From: Microstegium vimineum
Taxonomy: Eukaryota; Streptophyta; Magnoliopsida; Poales; Poaceae
Direction: 5' to 3'
NCBI GenBank assembly: GCA_022036555.1
Contig: CM039139.1
Coordinates: 14,350,319-14,414,318 of the forward strand
DNA: 64,000 bases
The translations under genes were made by a program, and so were the position numbers. Positions 45,825 to 56,584 of this stretch are shown here, piece by piece. The notes below the pieces were generated by a model that worked only from the letters and a program-made list of their open reading frames with translations, ran no database searches and was not told the origin of the DNA. Within the stretch, counting starts at the first letter, position 1, and each line of letters starts with the position of its first letter.

Positions 45825-46697
45825 TGTTTGACCAGCTTTATACCAAATAATATTAGTATTGTCTCCAAATAATTTTATTAGAAAAATATATTTTATAATT
45901 AATCTGATGATACAAATTTTGTATCACCAATGTTAGTATTTTTTTATACAAATTTAGTCAAGTTCAAACTGTTTATCTTGAAAAACAAGAATTGCAATTC
46001 TTTAAGGGCAAAGGCAGTACATCATTCATTCATCGACTCGCATGTGTAGTGCATCACTGTTTATAAAAAGCACATTTGATTTGGTTTCAGGAAGGGCAAA
46101 TGTTAACAGTGTGAGAACCCCGATCAGACCTTAACAAAGGGTGTAATTGATTGCTTACATTGACTTTTTGCTTGAACTAGACCTTATGCAGTGCAGGACA
46201 ATCTAAGTTAGAATAATCGTATACAACATCTTAGTGTTTAGTTATCCTACACATACAAGGCACATTTGGTAAAACTGTTTTTGGTTGCTTACACTGTGTT
46301 ATAAGCAGTCACATCCATGTTTTAGAGACCTTATTATGTTCCTAGTGAAGGTAGAAAGAGGTGACTTTTTTTTTGTGTGGGTCCATCAGCTTGTGTAAAT
46401 CTACATCGCCTAATTCAATGTACTAGCTACTGCTTTGAACATTGTTTAAGCCTGCATACAAATTTCCACCTAGATACATGCTGATGCAAGCAACCAAAGT
46501 CCATAATGGATTTTTCCTTTCCTTAGAAGCTACAACCACAAAAAACCATCTTTTAGGAAAAATTCATAAAGACTGAAGCCAATAATCATGTGGATCGGGA
46601 GAAAAACTACAGTTATAGTGCAACCACAATCATGAAATTGCAGAATCATCAACAAGCTTCATCATGAGTGAACATTTAATCTATATCTATATCTATA
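45825..46697. other. AT-rich intergenic DNA
   Basis: No gene or paired transposon ends were seen. A short (ATATCT)n run at 46680-46700 abuts the Helitron start. Confidence 0.4.
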
Positions 46698-47289
46698 TCT
46701 ATACCTAATAATAAAAAGGCAAAATTTCTCTTATAATAAAGAGGGAAGGAACGACCAAAATTCTAAACGGCCTCGGAACGACCAAATTCTCAACAGACTC
46801 GGATCGGCGTAACAAGGCCAAACAAGGAAACTACGGTATGTACGGTACGGACACAGCGTGCATGGGAAAGGAAAAAATCGAACAGAACACTCGGAGGATA
46901 ATAAAGGTAAAAAAAATAAGAACGAAACCTATTAGATGAGGACAGTGGACTCTCAAATCTCACGTCCGATTCGTAGGGGTCTAAGACAGTAGCAGTATGA
47001 CATCTTTAACAGTAATGACACCTTTAAGTTGTCTTAGATATAAGTATTTGTGATTTACTTATGTCTTTGAGCAAATACGTTTGTGCTTAGCATTATGAGA
47101 AAAAAAACTATCATGGCCTTATTTTAATTTCATATAATCACAATTATATATTGTCATATTATTACCAATATTTGCTTATATTTTGGATTTCATCACAAAA
47201 TAAATTATGTCTATCAAATTTTTAAAAGGAAAAAATATAAATAGTTATGTGGTATTTCTCCCGTTGCAACGCACGGGCACGTTTCCTAG
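46698..47289 (+). mobile_element. Small non-autonomous Helitron, 592 bp
   Basis: The 5' end is TCTATACCTAATAATAAA after A. The 3' end has the hairpin CCCGTTGCAACGCACGGG, then eight bases and CTAG before T. These match the consensus ends of grass Helitrons. There is no coding capacity. Confidence 0.85.
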
Positions 47290-48185
47290 TCAATAAAATG
47301 ACACATAATACCAATAAAAGGGTCGATGTAGTATCTTGACAAAACATGTGAACAACTACAAGTGCCTCAACAATAAGCATTGTTTCATTTGGCATCATGT
47401 CTGTAATCAGACAGTTATGAAAGATAACTGTAGTACTTAGACTAAACCATATATCATTTGATTGCCTCAATTTTGCGTGATATCATTCACACCAATAAAC
47501 TAACAAGAGACTTTATAACATTGTTACAAATCTTAAATAACTCTAGCAATGTTAACTGTGACTAACAAGAAAAAAAATGCATATAAAAGACCGCAATAAC
47601 CAAATGGTTTATCATTGTATGACATGAAACCACACTTCATGACATAAAATTCCACACCCAAGTCCCAAAATGTACACATAAGACCTGAAGATTCTTATGG
47701 CGAAAATAAGTTTGCAACACAGCTACTGAGCATATGTAGCACCCATATCTATAGATAAAGAGTATGCACTTCAGCAAAACAAAGAAGCATAGACAAATTG
47801 CTGATCATCGCCACTTCAACTGAACAAAAGCAAGTCATGATATACTTAGTTCTCTTCCGTGGTACAAAAAGTGACTAAAAGAATCTATGGTAATCTACGC
47901 AACAGAGTGCAATCCCCCAAAACCCGTGACATGAAAAATCTTCAGAACAGTGTCATCCTAAGAACCAACTAATGGAACCTGGAATTAAATGCTCAGCTAC
48001 GAGGTAGCAAAGAGAAGCACCAGTCTTTTGAATTATGATGGCTACCTAGTGAGTGTTTCTTAATTTCTGTTCCACTTTCACAATTTGCTGAGCAAAATGA
48101 GCCTCTCAATCTGATGAATTAAGGAATGGAGGTAGAATTCTGATACACACCGTCAGGAGAAGCCACGAAGACACTGAATAGTCAG
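47290..48185 (-). other. 3' flank of the epimerase gene
   Basis: AT-rich sequence; the part nearest 48185 is probably the 3' untranslated region of the minus-strand gene. No other feature was recognised. Confidence 0.45.
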
Positions 48186-49802
48186 TCATCTTGCGCTACT
48201 TGAGCTGCCATTCCGACCACGTGAACCCTTGCCATTGCTACTGGTATGCAGCTTCTGCTTCTCAGCCAGCTCAGGATGGTAATACTCAAGATACCACCGC
48301 ACAAACTTCTTGAGCCCTGTTTGCAGATCCGTGGATGGCCGGTAACCAAGCTCTCGCTGCGCAAGGCTTACATTAGCATGCGTGTATGGCACATCACCAT
48401 TCCTTGGCATCTTAACAACCTTCCTCACAGCCTTCACTTTGAGCAGTTTCTCAAGCAAATCCACTAGCTGTGTAACAGGCACAGGTGAAGTGTTCCCCAA
48501 ATTGTATGTCCTGAACGGTGCCGTGCCTCGCTTCTTGCCTCCACTGCCTGTGCTCCGACCAGCTGTATCCAATGCGGCTACACACCCCTTCACAATGTCA
48601 TCAATGTAGGTGAAATCCCGGGAGATGGTAGTCTGGTGTGAACCTCCACCGGCACTCTCATAGACCGTAATTGGCCGACCAGCAAGGATGTCCCTGGTGA
48701 AGAAGAAGTACGCCATGTCCGGACGCCCCCATGGCCCATAAACAGTGAAGAATCTGAGGGCGGTGAGTGACAGACCATAGATGTGGTTGTAGACATGAGC
48801 GATCTCCTCACCGGCCTTCTTGGTGGCTGCATAGAGAGAGGCTGGTCGATCCGTCCTGTCATGCTCGGAGAAAGGCACATGGGAGTTGAGGCCGTACACC
48901 GAAGACGACGACGCCCAGACGATGGCGGGCTGAGGGTTGGCCGCGCGCGCCGCCTCTAGCAGCGCCACGAGACCGGCAACGTTGGCGCGCACATAAGACA
49001 TGGGGTCCACGAGTGCGTGCCGCACGCCGGCTTGCGCGGCTAGGTGGAGGACGTGTGTGAAGGGCACGACGTCGAACAGCTTGGCGAGGAGCTCGGCATC
49101 GGCGATGTCGCCGTCGACGACATAGACCCCGGAGCGGGCGAGGAGCGCAGCGCGGCCGCGCTTGAGGGCCGTGTCGTAGTAGTCGTTGAAGTTGTCAAGG
49201 CCGAGCACGCCGTCCCCACGGCGGCGAAGCGCGGCGGCGGCGTGGCAGCCGACGAACCCCGCGGCGCCCGTGACGAGGACGGAGTGGCCCCGGGAGCGCC
49301 TGACGCGCGCCGACGCACGCACCTTCTTCTCCCAGGCGGCGCCGCCCCAGGAGGCGGTGGACGAAGGGGACGCGTGGAGGGAGCGGCGCGGGGACTCGGG
49401 CGCGGGCCGCGGGGCGGGCGCCGCGGGGGAGAGGAGGAGGAAGGCGAGGAGGAGGGAGAGGGAGCAGACGGACCAGAAGGCGAGCTTGGAGAGGAGCGAG
49501 GTCGGCGAGGGGTGGTGGTGGCGCGGGGGCAGGCGGTGGTGGTGGTAGTGGTGGAACTGCGGCTTGACGGCCGCCGCGCCGCCCGCCGCGGCCGCCGAGC
49601 CGGGCGCGCCGGTCAGCTGCGGCGCCATCCTCTCGACCCGCGGCAATGCGGCAGGCCCCTGGACCTGGATCTCGGCTCGGGTCTGGGGCTGGGGCTGGGA
49701 TTGGGGGCGATTGGGTCCGCGGCGGCGCTTGGGTCTGCGGGACCTTTTGCTGCTGCCGTTTTTTCGAGTGGGGATGGTTTCGATTTGCTTTCGACGCGAC
49801 AT
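48186..49802 (-). CDS. GAE: UDP-glucuronate 4-epimerase, intronless
   Basis: It converts UDP-glucuronic acid to UDP-galacturonic acid, the precursor of pectin, in the Golgi. The open frame is 538 residues. A membrane anchor lies at about 104-125 (LLSKLAFWSVCSLSLLLAFL), giving a type II topology. The NAD-binding GxxGxxG is at 179-185 (GAAGFVG). The short-chain dehydrogenase Ser cluster is at 298-301 and the catalytic YxxxK is Tyr324 and Lys328. The RFFTVYGPWGRPDMA and DFTYIDDIV motifs are typical of this epimerase family. Family members usually have about 430-480 residues, so Met59 (codon 49628-49626, MAPQLTGAPGS) is a likely start, giving 480. The upstream 58 residues are very basic. All catalytic residues are present. 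Confidence 0.95.
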   Translation of the reverse strand: MSRRKQIETIPTRKNGSSKRSRRPKRRRGPNRPQSQPQPQTRAEIQVQGPAALPRVERMAPQLTGAPGSAAAAGGAAAVKPQFHHYHHHRLPPRHHHPSPTSLLSKLAFWSVCSLSLLLAFLLLSPAAPAPRPAPESPRRSLHASPSSTASWGGAAWEKKVRASARVRRSRGHSVLVTGAAGFVGCHAAAALRRRGDGVLGLDNFNDYYDTALKRGRAALLARSGVYVVDGDIADAELLAKLFDVVPFTHVLHLAAQAGVRHALVDPMSYVRANVAGLVALLEAARAANPQPAIVWASSSSVYGLNSHVPFSEHDRTDRPASLYAATKKAGEEIAHVYNHIYGLSLTALRFFTVYGPWGRPDMAYFFFTRDILAGRPITVYESAGGGSHQTTISRDFTYIDDIVKGCVAALDTAGRSTGSGGKKRGTAPFRTYNLGNTSPVPVTQLVDLLEKLLKVKAVRKVVKMPRNGDVPYTHANVSLAQRELGYRPSTDLQTGLKKFVRWYLEYYHPELAEKQKLHTSSNGKGSRGRNGSSSSAR

Positions 49803-51915
49803 TTTAGATTTAGATTAGAGTATATGATACATATATGACGAGGAGTCGAGGAGCACCACGAGTTGCCACGGATGCTGGCAGCTGGGTGTACATATAATAT
49901 TTCCCCCTTCAATTCTATCTTCTTTTTTTTTCCATACGTGTCCAAAGCCCTGTCGGCTGAATTTTAAAATCTACAAAAGTTTATTGTAGCTTTAAAATTT
50001 ATATAAAGTGCTTCTGAAATCACAACAGCATGTGTTGTTGCAGCGAAATTTTCTCCTTTCTTCGTTTCGCGTGTTTTAAAAACCAGTGTACTAACACTAT
50101 AGATCATATAAAAATGCATAGTTATAGAACAATATTGATCTTGTGCTGTGCTAACTCTAGTAGTGTGGCTGTGATATGGACTTAACAATATTGGTCAAGC
50201 TATGTCCCATTTAAACATAAGGCAATCATTTTTTAGTGAGCCATCTTCCTCTAATTTTTGTTGTAAAATTTAAATGAATGCTTGACAAAGTTGGCATTGG
50301 CACTAACACCATTGAGCACCCCATGCCCAAAGTGAAATGATACTAAATTCGGGGGTATTTGGTTTCTCTCATAATTTAGTTTGTGTCACGTTAGATGTTT
50401 GCACAATATTTTTGAATATTAAGGTCATGTTCATTTTGTTGAAATTTGACTTATGTTGAATGATTATGCTGATATGTTGTAGGAGAAAAATATAAGATTT
50501 GCTAAATTTAAATTTAGTTTTCTTTCGGGCGACAATTATTATATATATTTTATACTAAAATTGTAGTTTTAGTTCGTTGCAATTTATGTAGACACAATCT
50601 GTAATTTTTTATTTCAGAAATAAAAAACCTTTTAAACAAAACTACAAACCTGATAAAATCTTATAAATGTTGGCACAAAGACAATTCAACAATTACAATT
50701 ACAATTCAAATAGTTGGTGGTATATTAGTGTTGCATGAAATAAACTTAAATTTTAGACACCTGAACTATAGAAAAAGTGAAAAAATATTATTTATTCGTT
50801 GAAAAGTAGTATTGAACAGGGCCTAAACATATACCAATTTAGCTTAGTTTTATAATTAACTTATATTTAATTCGTCTACTGAGTACTAGAACCCCCACGG
50901 GACAGCGCTAAACATTAGCGTGCGGATCTAAACACTTTTTGCCCGTGGTGAATCAAGTGAGCCTCGCCTCGTGTGGACTAGGCCGACCAGGCGCCGCCGG
51001 GATTTCTCGGTTGTTGGGGGTGGGGGCCGCTTCGGCTGGGCTCAAAATCTTCGGTTCATCGTTATCGTTTGCTCAGATTTCGTTTTTATACGAGTCACCC
51101 CGAGTGGTCGGTGGGGTTTGCATTTGCATCACGGATAAGGATCGGATCTTTGGACTGTCGGTAGGGTACGCTTCCTCTCGCCGATCAGTGTTTCCCATTA
51201 TGCCCCATTATTGCTGCAACTTCCCCTTGCGCATGTCGATGGCCTACAGTAGTCACTATCCGTCCTTATCAGAATATCAGCGTAACTGTTCTGACGTTTA
51301 CCCTAGCTACTAATAGCAGGGTCTCGCACTAGCAGGATGGTTTATACATTATATGTCATTCTTCCTTTTTTTTTCCTAATTGTTACCAGGGTGGTTAATT
51401 TCTCAACAATGCGTACGATTCTACTGGACGCAACTGAGCTGTTATGGGCTTATTAACGACTCGGTGTGAACGAGCATCCGCGCTCGCATCACACCATGTG
51501 GCCATGTGCGTTGAGTGACTTCCAAGTCCTCCTACGAGTAAGCAACAGTGGCACGAAGCCACGAACGCTGCTGATCTGCTCTCGTTGACAGCGTGAGCCT
51601 AGTAGTACACCACTAAAGATTTACACGTATTTCCTTGCAAAAAAAATCAATTACTGTAATAACGGAATCGGATCAGTTCAGTTCATTGCCTTCGGTCCAA
51701 GGGACCGACCGGGGTGCAGTACAGGTGGCGATGCAGGTTTTCCGCACCGGAACTCGATCCTCTGATCTGATCACACACCCGATGGTTCCAGGAACCTTGT
51801 TAGTCAAGTCAGCTGTTACAATTTTTTTTTCTTTCTCCTGTCATCCTGTCACCGTCGCACGATCTCTAAGCTTGTTTGTTACTCAGTACTCACTTCTTCA
51901 TCACTTTATATTATA
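49803..51915. other. Upstream region of the epimerase gene and intergenic DNA
   Basis: 49803-49950 is the probable leader and promoter of the minus-strand gene. 50340-50830 is AT-rich, with ggtcatgttcattttgttg on the left and ttgaacagggcct on the right that may be eroded MITE ends. The open frame 50939-51313 shows no recognisable features. Confidence 0.35.
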
Positions 51916-52543
51916 CTAGTCCATCAATCCGTACTTTCGCACGGGCAAAATTTTTAGAAGAGATAAATATTAATTATTGGTTAATGCATATGATTAATAA
52001 GAATGACTTATATGAAAATTTATTTTTCTCTTTGTTTATGCTGTTAACGTAATAGAAAAAATAGATATCGTGGGCTATATTTAGTTATCATAAACTTATT
52101 AGTATTTTGAAGAGACTACATTTTTTTTCAACAATATTCCCATTTTTGCTTTGTATGGCATCTTTGTATACTTTAAATATGCAGTTAGTTTGAAACCTGA
52201 CCACTAACTACGATGGCTCTTGTTGCATCATATATCCAACGAAGTCTTGAGCCAATTTTGATTCAAATTTTATTCTTATTGAGTGCTAGAAATTCTTTTT
52301 ATCCTCAAATTACAGTAAAACTATTGTGCGTATTGTACTTTTAATAAATCTCTTTTTCTAGTTTGTAGAATAAGGATTTTGGGTCATAGAGTATCTTCTT
52401 AAATACTACAATATCATAATATCATAAGCAATCATTTGAAACCTACATCATATTGCTTAGCATGTCCCTTCATAGTCTCTTAGACAAAATAACACAATAA
52501 TAACCATATCTTTTGTGGAATTTCATAAACTTATATATTTAAT

Positions 52544-52768
52544 TAATTCATATTGTTGTAGTTTGAAGCCACTAATAAAGTAGGATGATTATAACTCGTT
52601 AAATCCAAGAGTCCTCCATATGTTTTGTGGAATGTCATACAATGGTTTCATTGATTCATGTTGTTCTCATTGAAAGCCATAAAAGTGACCTTCTAAATTT
52701 AACCAAAATTTAATTCATGTTGTTCTAATTTGAAGCCACAAATAAAGTAGGATGATTAGATCTCCTCA
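52544..52768 (+). repeat. Direct repeat inside the minus-strand Helitron, 168-bp spacing
   Basis: aattcat-attgttgta, gaagccac and aataaagtaggatgatta recur in order at about 52544 and 52712. ttttgtggaattt-type sequence also recurs at 52511 and 52623. Confidence 0.7.
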
Positions 52769-54220
52769 CATCCAAGATCCCTTCTAAACATAATAATCCC
52801 CTATGTCATATATTTTTGTTGTCAACATTGCCCCTGTATCTAAAATAAAATGTATATAGGGTGGACAATATGTAACGGTCGCCCCAAATTGAATGGACAT
52901 AATGGAAGGTTTAGGATATCACTGGATATATTATGTTGGATATAGAAACGATTGAATGGTGATTTTTATTGCAAACATGTTAGGGTTTTAAGAGGTTGGA
53001 TAGGGAAACTTTTATTGGAGATGTCCTACTTTCATACTTCATTCTAGGATTGGTTGGGCCTTTTGTAGGCGGCAGATCAATAAAACACTTTCTTCCTAGT
53101 TGTTTAACTACTAAGTGAAAGTGATTATATTTACTTATGAATAACTCATCGGTAAGGTATTTTTCTTTTCCTTCAAAAGTAGCAAACTGCTTAGATAGAG
53201 ATACATGTATGCATTACCTTGATGACTCATAGCTCGTACACTCATTGCAAATCCAACATTATATATCCTAGGACCAAGCTCTAATCTTCCTACTTAAATT
53301 AGATTTGCACCAAATGTTGCCTGCAAAAGAAAAATAAGCATAAGATGGTAGCAAAACATGTTATTTATATAAAAAATAATATTTCAAAGATAGAGGAAGA
53401 GCACCAGAAAAAATTACCGTGGTGTGGATGGGTTTTCTCGATCAAACCAAGCTCGCAATTTGCACCATTGCCTATTATTGCATCTTGCCCATCTTGGAGG
53501 TCAACGTCAATGCATAGTGATGCAAGCTTGAAATCAAGCATCTGAGTTTCCTTTGTAGAAAAGCAACGACTTCAACGAAGAAATAAAGGAAGCAAGATGT
53601 ATTGGTTAAAGGTTGAAGATAATTAACTCCAAGAGGCAATTCATGAAAATTGATTCCTCTATGCCGGCTTCCTGGGAGGCCATCATGCAATGGTGTACGC
53701 ACATGTATGCAAGATCTTTCTCCTAAACAATACAGGGTAGACATTGCCACTGCCTATCAGATCCCATCTTGCAGGTTAAGAGGTCACGGTGTGTGACCGC
53801 TATGAGCAGGCATACCAATTAGCTTCTTCTCGCACATCAAAGACACAGACCTGCACTGCAGGTTAGTGCTTTGCCTCTCCAATCCTGGTTGACTCTTGAT
53901 GACTAATTCATTGATGAGCCACCACGCACAGTTTTGCCAGCACCTATAACATCCACCTTGCCATAACCAGTAGAATGTCATCTTGATCTGCAGTACACGG
54001 TTGTTGATAGGAATCGGAACGCTGAGGAGAGAGCAATCTGAGAAGCCACCAAAAACACAATGTGTTAGGTTAGATTAGATGAGTTTTTGGAAAACACACG
54101 TAAAACAACCGCATTGATTTATATTCCAATAATAGTCACGTAATTAACCAACTTGAGCCTGGGTCCTGTCGATATATTTTATTAACCACATGTCAACCTG
54201 ATTGATCGGATCCGTTATTA

Positions 54221-54354
54221 CTTCGGCCGATGAAAGGATTTGTTTTATATTAAAAATAATATTAACAAAATGAACGTGATTGGTATACTTCGGCCGATCA
54301 ACGGATGTATTTTGTATTGAAAATAATATTAACCAAGTGAACGTACATGATTGG
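54221..54354 (+). repeat. Direct repeat near the 5' end of the minus-strand Helitron, 67-bp period
   Basis: cttcggccgat, attaaaaataatattaac and gtgattggtat recur in order starting at 54221 and 54288. Confidence 0.8.
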
Positions 54355-54567
54355 TATATTTTAGGCTTTTTTATTAATCTCTAATATCTAATGACAGAGG
54401 TGGGTAATTACTTAGATCTAACGGTTATGGATGCCTAGAGTCTTTTGGTTTGTGGCCGGATGTTTCTGATTAATCTAAGAATTTTTTGTATTTATCTTTT
54501 TTCTCAATGCGCGAGGTGAGAATTAATGTGGAGACTTTATTGGAGCCTCCAATTAGTAATAGTAAGA

Positions 54568-55317
54568 TAAGATAAGATAGTCTACGGGTTACTATCGCCT
54601 TCATCCTTGACAATGTACTGGATCGAAGTCATCGTGATGTTATTCTCCTTGTATTTTTACGGAACTGCATGGTAATTTGGCAAGGAAAATAAGGAAGAGC
54701 GAAAATTGATCGTGATGCTTCAAGTTTCGGAGATGGCTCTCGGCTCACGGGCGGCCCCGACCACCCACCACCGTGATGTGATGCCAGTCCTCACTGCTTC
54801 AGTATTTCCGGCGGACTGCGGGCGAACGCCCGTTCAGACAGAAGCTGCGCGCCGACACTACTATACTATTCTTCTTCACGGATTCAATAGAAATTTCTAA
54901 TAGGAATTAAGTGAAATTGAGAGTTGTCTTTCAGAAAATATAGGTCTATTCAGGCTTCATTCTTCTGAAGGTGGGAGAAAAGTCAAAACTGATTATTGAT
55001 CATAATTAGGATTTGAAACTTAAGTAATAATAACTTGTTTTGATTTAAGAAAATCTTGTCAAATTTATCCACACAAATTTGAGCAAATTTTGCACCGTGA
55101 GAGCTTGAGACCCAAGCAAACCATAACCACGATTTGGCAGGAACGAAGCAAATACAGAGTCTGAGTGCCCGGCAAAACACACACGAGCAAGCACCCTAAA
55201 TCACATCGGGATCGGGGTACATTACAACAATAATGTTCAGAGAAACCAAACTAGACAGGCTACAGGATCAGACAGCTGGGGAAGACGACGATCCACAACA
55301 AATGTCTGGAGCTGACC
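54568..55317. other. Intergenic
   Basis: No gene recognised. The short frame at 54706-54900 is not supported. Confidence 0.4.
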
Positions 55318-56057
55318 TTATGCAGGGCTATCCATGGGGTTGTGCTCCTGATTAGGAGTCAAGATGCGGGCATAAGTGAGTACGGAGTAGAGCCCAGAGC
55401 CCAGAGGTGCGTTAGGAACTCGCCGCCTTTTGCGAGCTGTCCGAGGGTGCGACTCAGAGGATGATTTCCACCATAACTCGGCCATCACCTTGCAGCACCG
55501 AGGACCATCTTCCATGGTCTCCAGCTCCGTCCCAAGCTTGAGTCCTTTGCTGAAAATGGTATTCAAATCCCTGCAGCTGTCAAGGGTGTACTTCAACAAC
55601 CCATCCTTGTTTAGCAACCTGGAGCCCAAACATTCACTGGCTTCATACATCACAACAGGTCGGAAACAAATTTGGTATCTGCCAAATTCCCTGGAAGCAA
55701 TTCTGGAGCCTTGGACATTAGATATCTTGGTATTGATAACTTGAAAGCTTCTCAGTGGGACGCCTGCACCTCATCGAGTAATGCGATTCTACAGTAGTAG
55801 TTGCAATGTGCCAAATTAATAAGCATGGTCTCTGTTTGAGTCTCATTCTGTAATGTCCATGAAAACCGGTCAAGAAGGCCATTACGAATCAAAGATTCTT
55901 TCCCGTTAGTTAGATGGACATCAGTACTGGATTTCGGCATGGAAGCAATTTCACACTTCAGCATAGCAGGCAACTTGATGAAATGAAATCCTTTCCTTGA
56001 AAATGGATTCATGGAAGGTTGGCACAGATAGGCAACGACTTTTGACAGGAGAAACAT
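55318..56057 (-). pseudogene. Broken gene fragment, family not recognised
   Basis: Minus-strand translation gives coding-like pieces that follow one another: FIKLPAMLKCEIASM and DRFSWTLQNETQTE (55752-56057); FKLSIPRYLMSKAPELLP (about 55655-55745, after an in-frame TGA); then MYEASECLGSRLLNKDG and AELWWKSSSESHPR (55318-55653) after a frameshift near 55650. The breaks are not flanked by convincing splice sites, so decay is more likely than introns, although one short intron cannot be excluded. The C-terminus contains a basic RKRRR cluster. No family was recognised. Confidence 0.5.
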
Positions 56058-56584
56058 GGTCAGTGTGTTGGATTCGAAGGCAAAGTCCCTCCTCGGACCA
56101 AGGAATTTTTAACTTTCGAGGATTGAGTACTGACCTAATCTGTTCTGCCAGTAGCCGAATAAGGGTACTTGTATCCCTTTATGCTGACAGGGTAAAAAAA
56201 AAAGAGGTCTTCTGACAAATTACCTCCTGATTTTGAGTTGGCAGCCATCTCATGGTCCTTCATCTACTCGGCTACCACTTTGCTAGGGTAGGAGTAGTTA
56301 ACCATCCAGATAGCAACGGCTCCAAACATATTGGCGATGCAAAACAGTGGCAAACAGGACAAAGATAAGAACAGTGAAGGATGCCATAATAGAGTCGACG
56401 GGTCTAAGTTGTGTTTTTCCTCAAATGGGTAGAGCAGTTGAAAGATTATCAAGCAGAAGTAGTGTTACGACGTCGGCACCATTGGCAGCGCCGGGCTCCA
56501 CTGTTCAGCGTCCGACAAGCGCAGATGATGCAGGCGGCCCAAGCAAAAGGAAGTCGTCGCGGCCCAGGATACTGAACCCGCGCG
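56058..56584. other. Junction region with coding-like pieces of unknown origin
   Basis: On the minus strand, 56270-56390 encodes a hydrophobic stretch (LFLSLSCLPLFCIANMFG). On the plus strand, 56450-56590 reads as a Ser/Pro/Arg-rich segment (PSKRKSSRPRILNPRVLEW) up to the point where copia homology begins at 56585. Neither was recognised. Confidence 0.35.

Larger units (their letters stand above)
51916..54567 (-). mobile_element. Helitron on the minus strand, about 2.65 kb
   Basis: Read on the minus strand, the 5' end is TCTTACTATTACTAATTGG (54567 downward) after A. The 3' end has the hairpin CCGTGCGAAAGTACGG, then TTGATGGA and CTAG (51919-51916) before T. The 5' boundary is ambiguous by 5 or 10 bp because GATAA repeats there. 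No helicase domain is readable; the middle (53200-54000) has intron-exon-like composition on the minus strand and may be captured gene pieces that were not recognised. Confidence 0.78.

Noticed and set aside
49044..49838. 264-residue open frame on the plus strand
   Set aside because: It is the antisense shadow of the GC-rich epimerase coding region; the minus frame has clear epimerase motifs.
50939..51313. 124-residue open frame
   Set aside because: No homologous motif, no promoter or splice context, and composition typical of chance frames.
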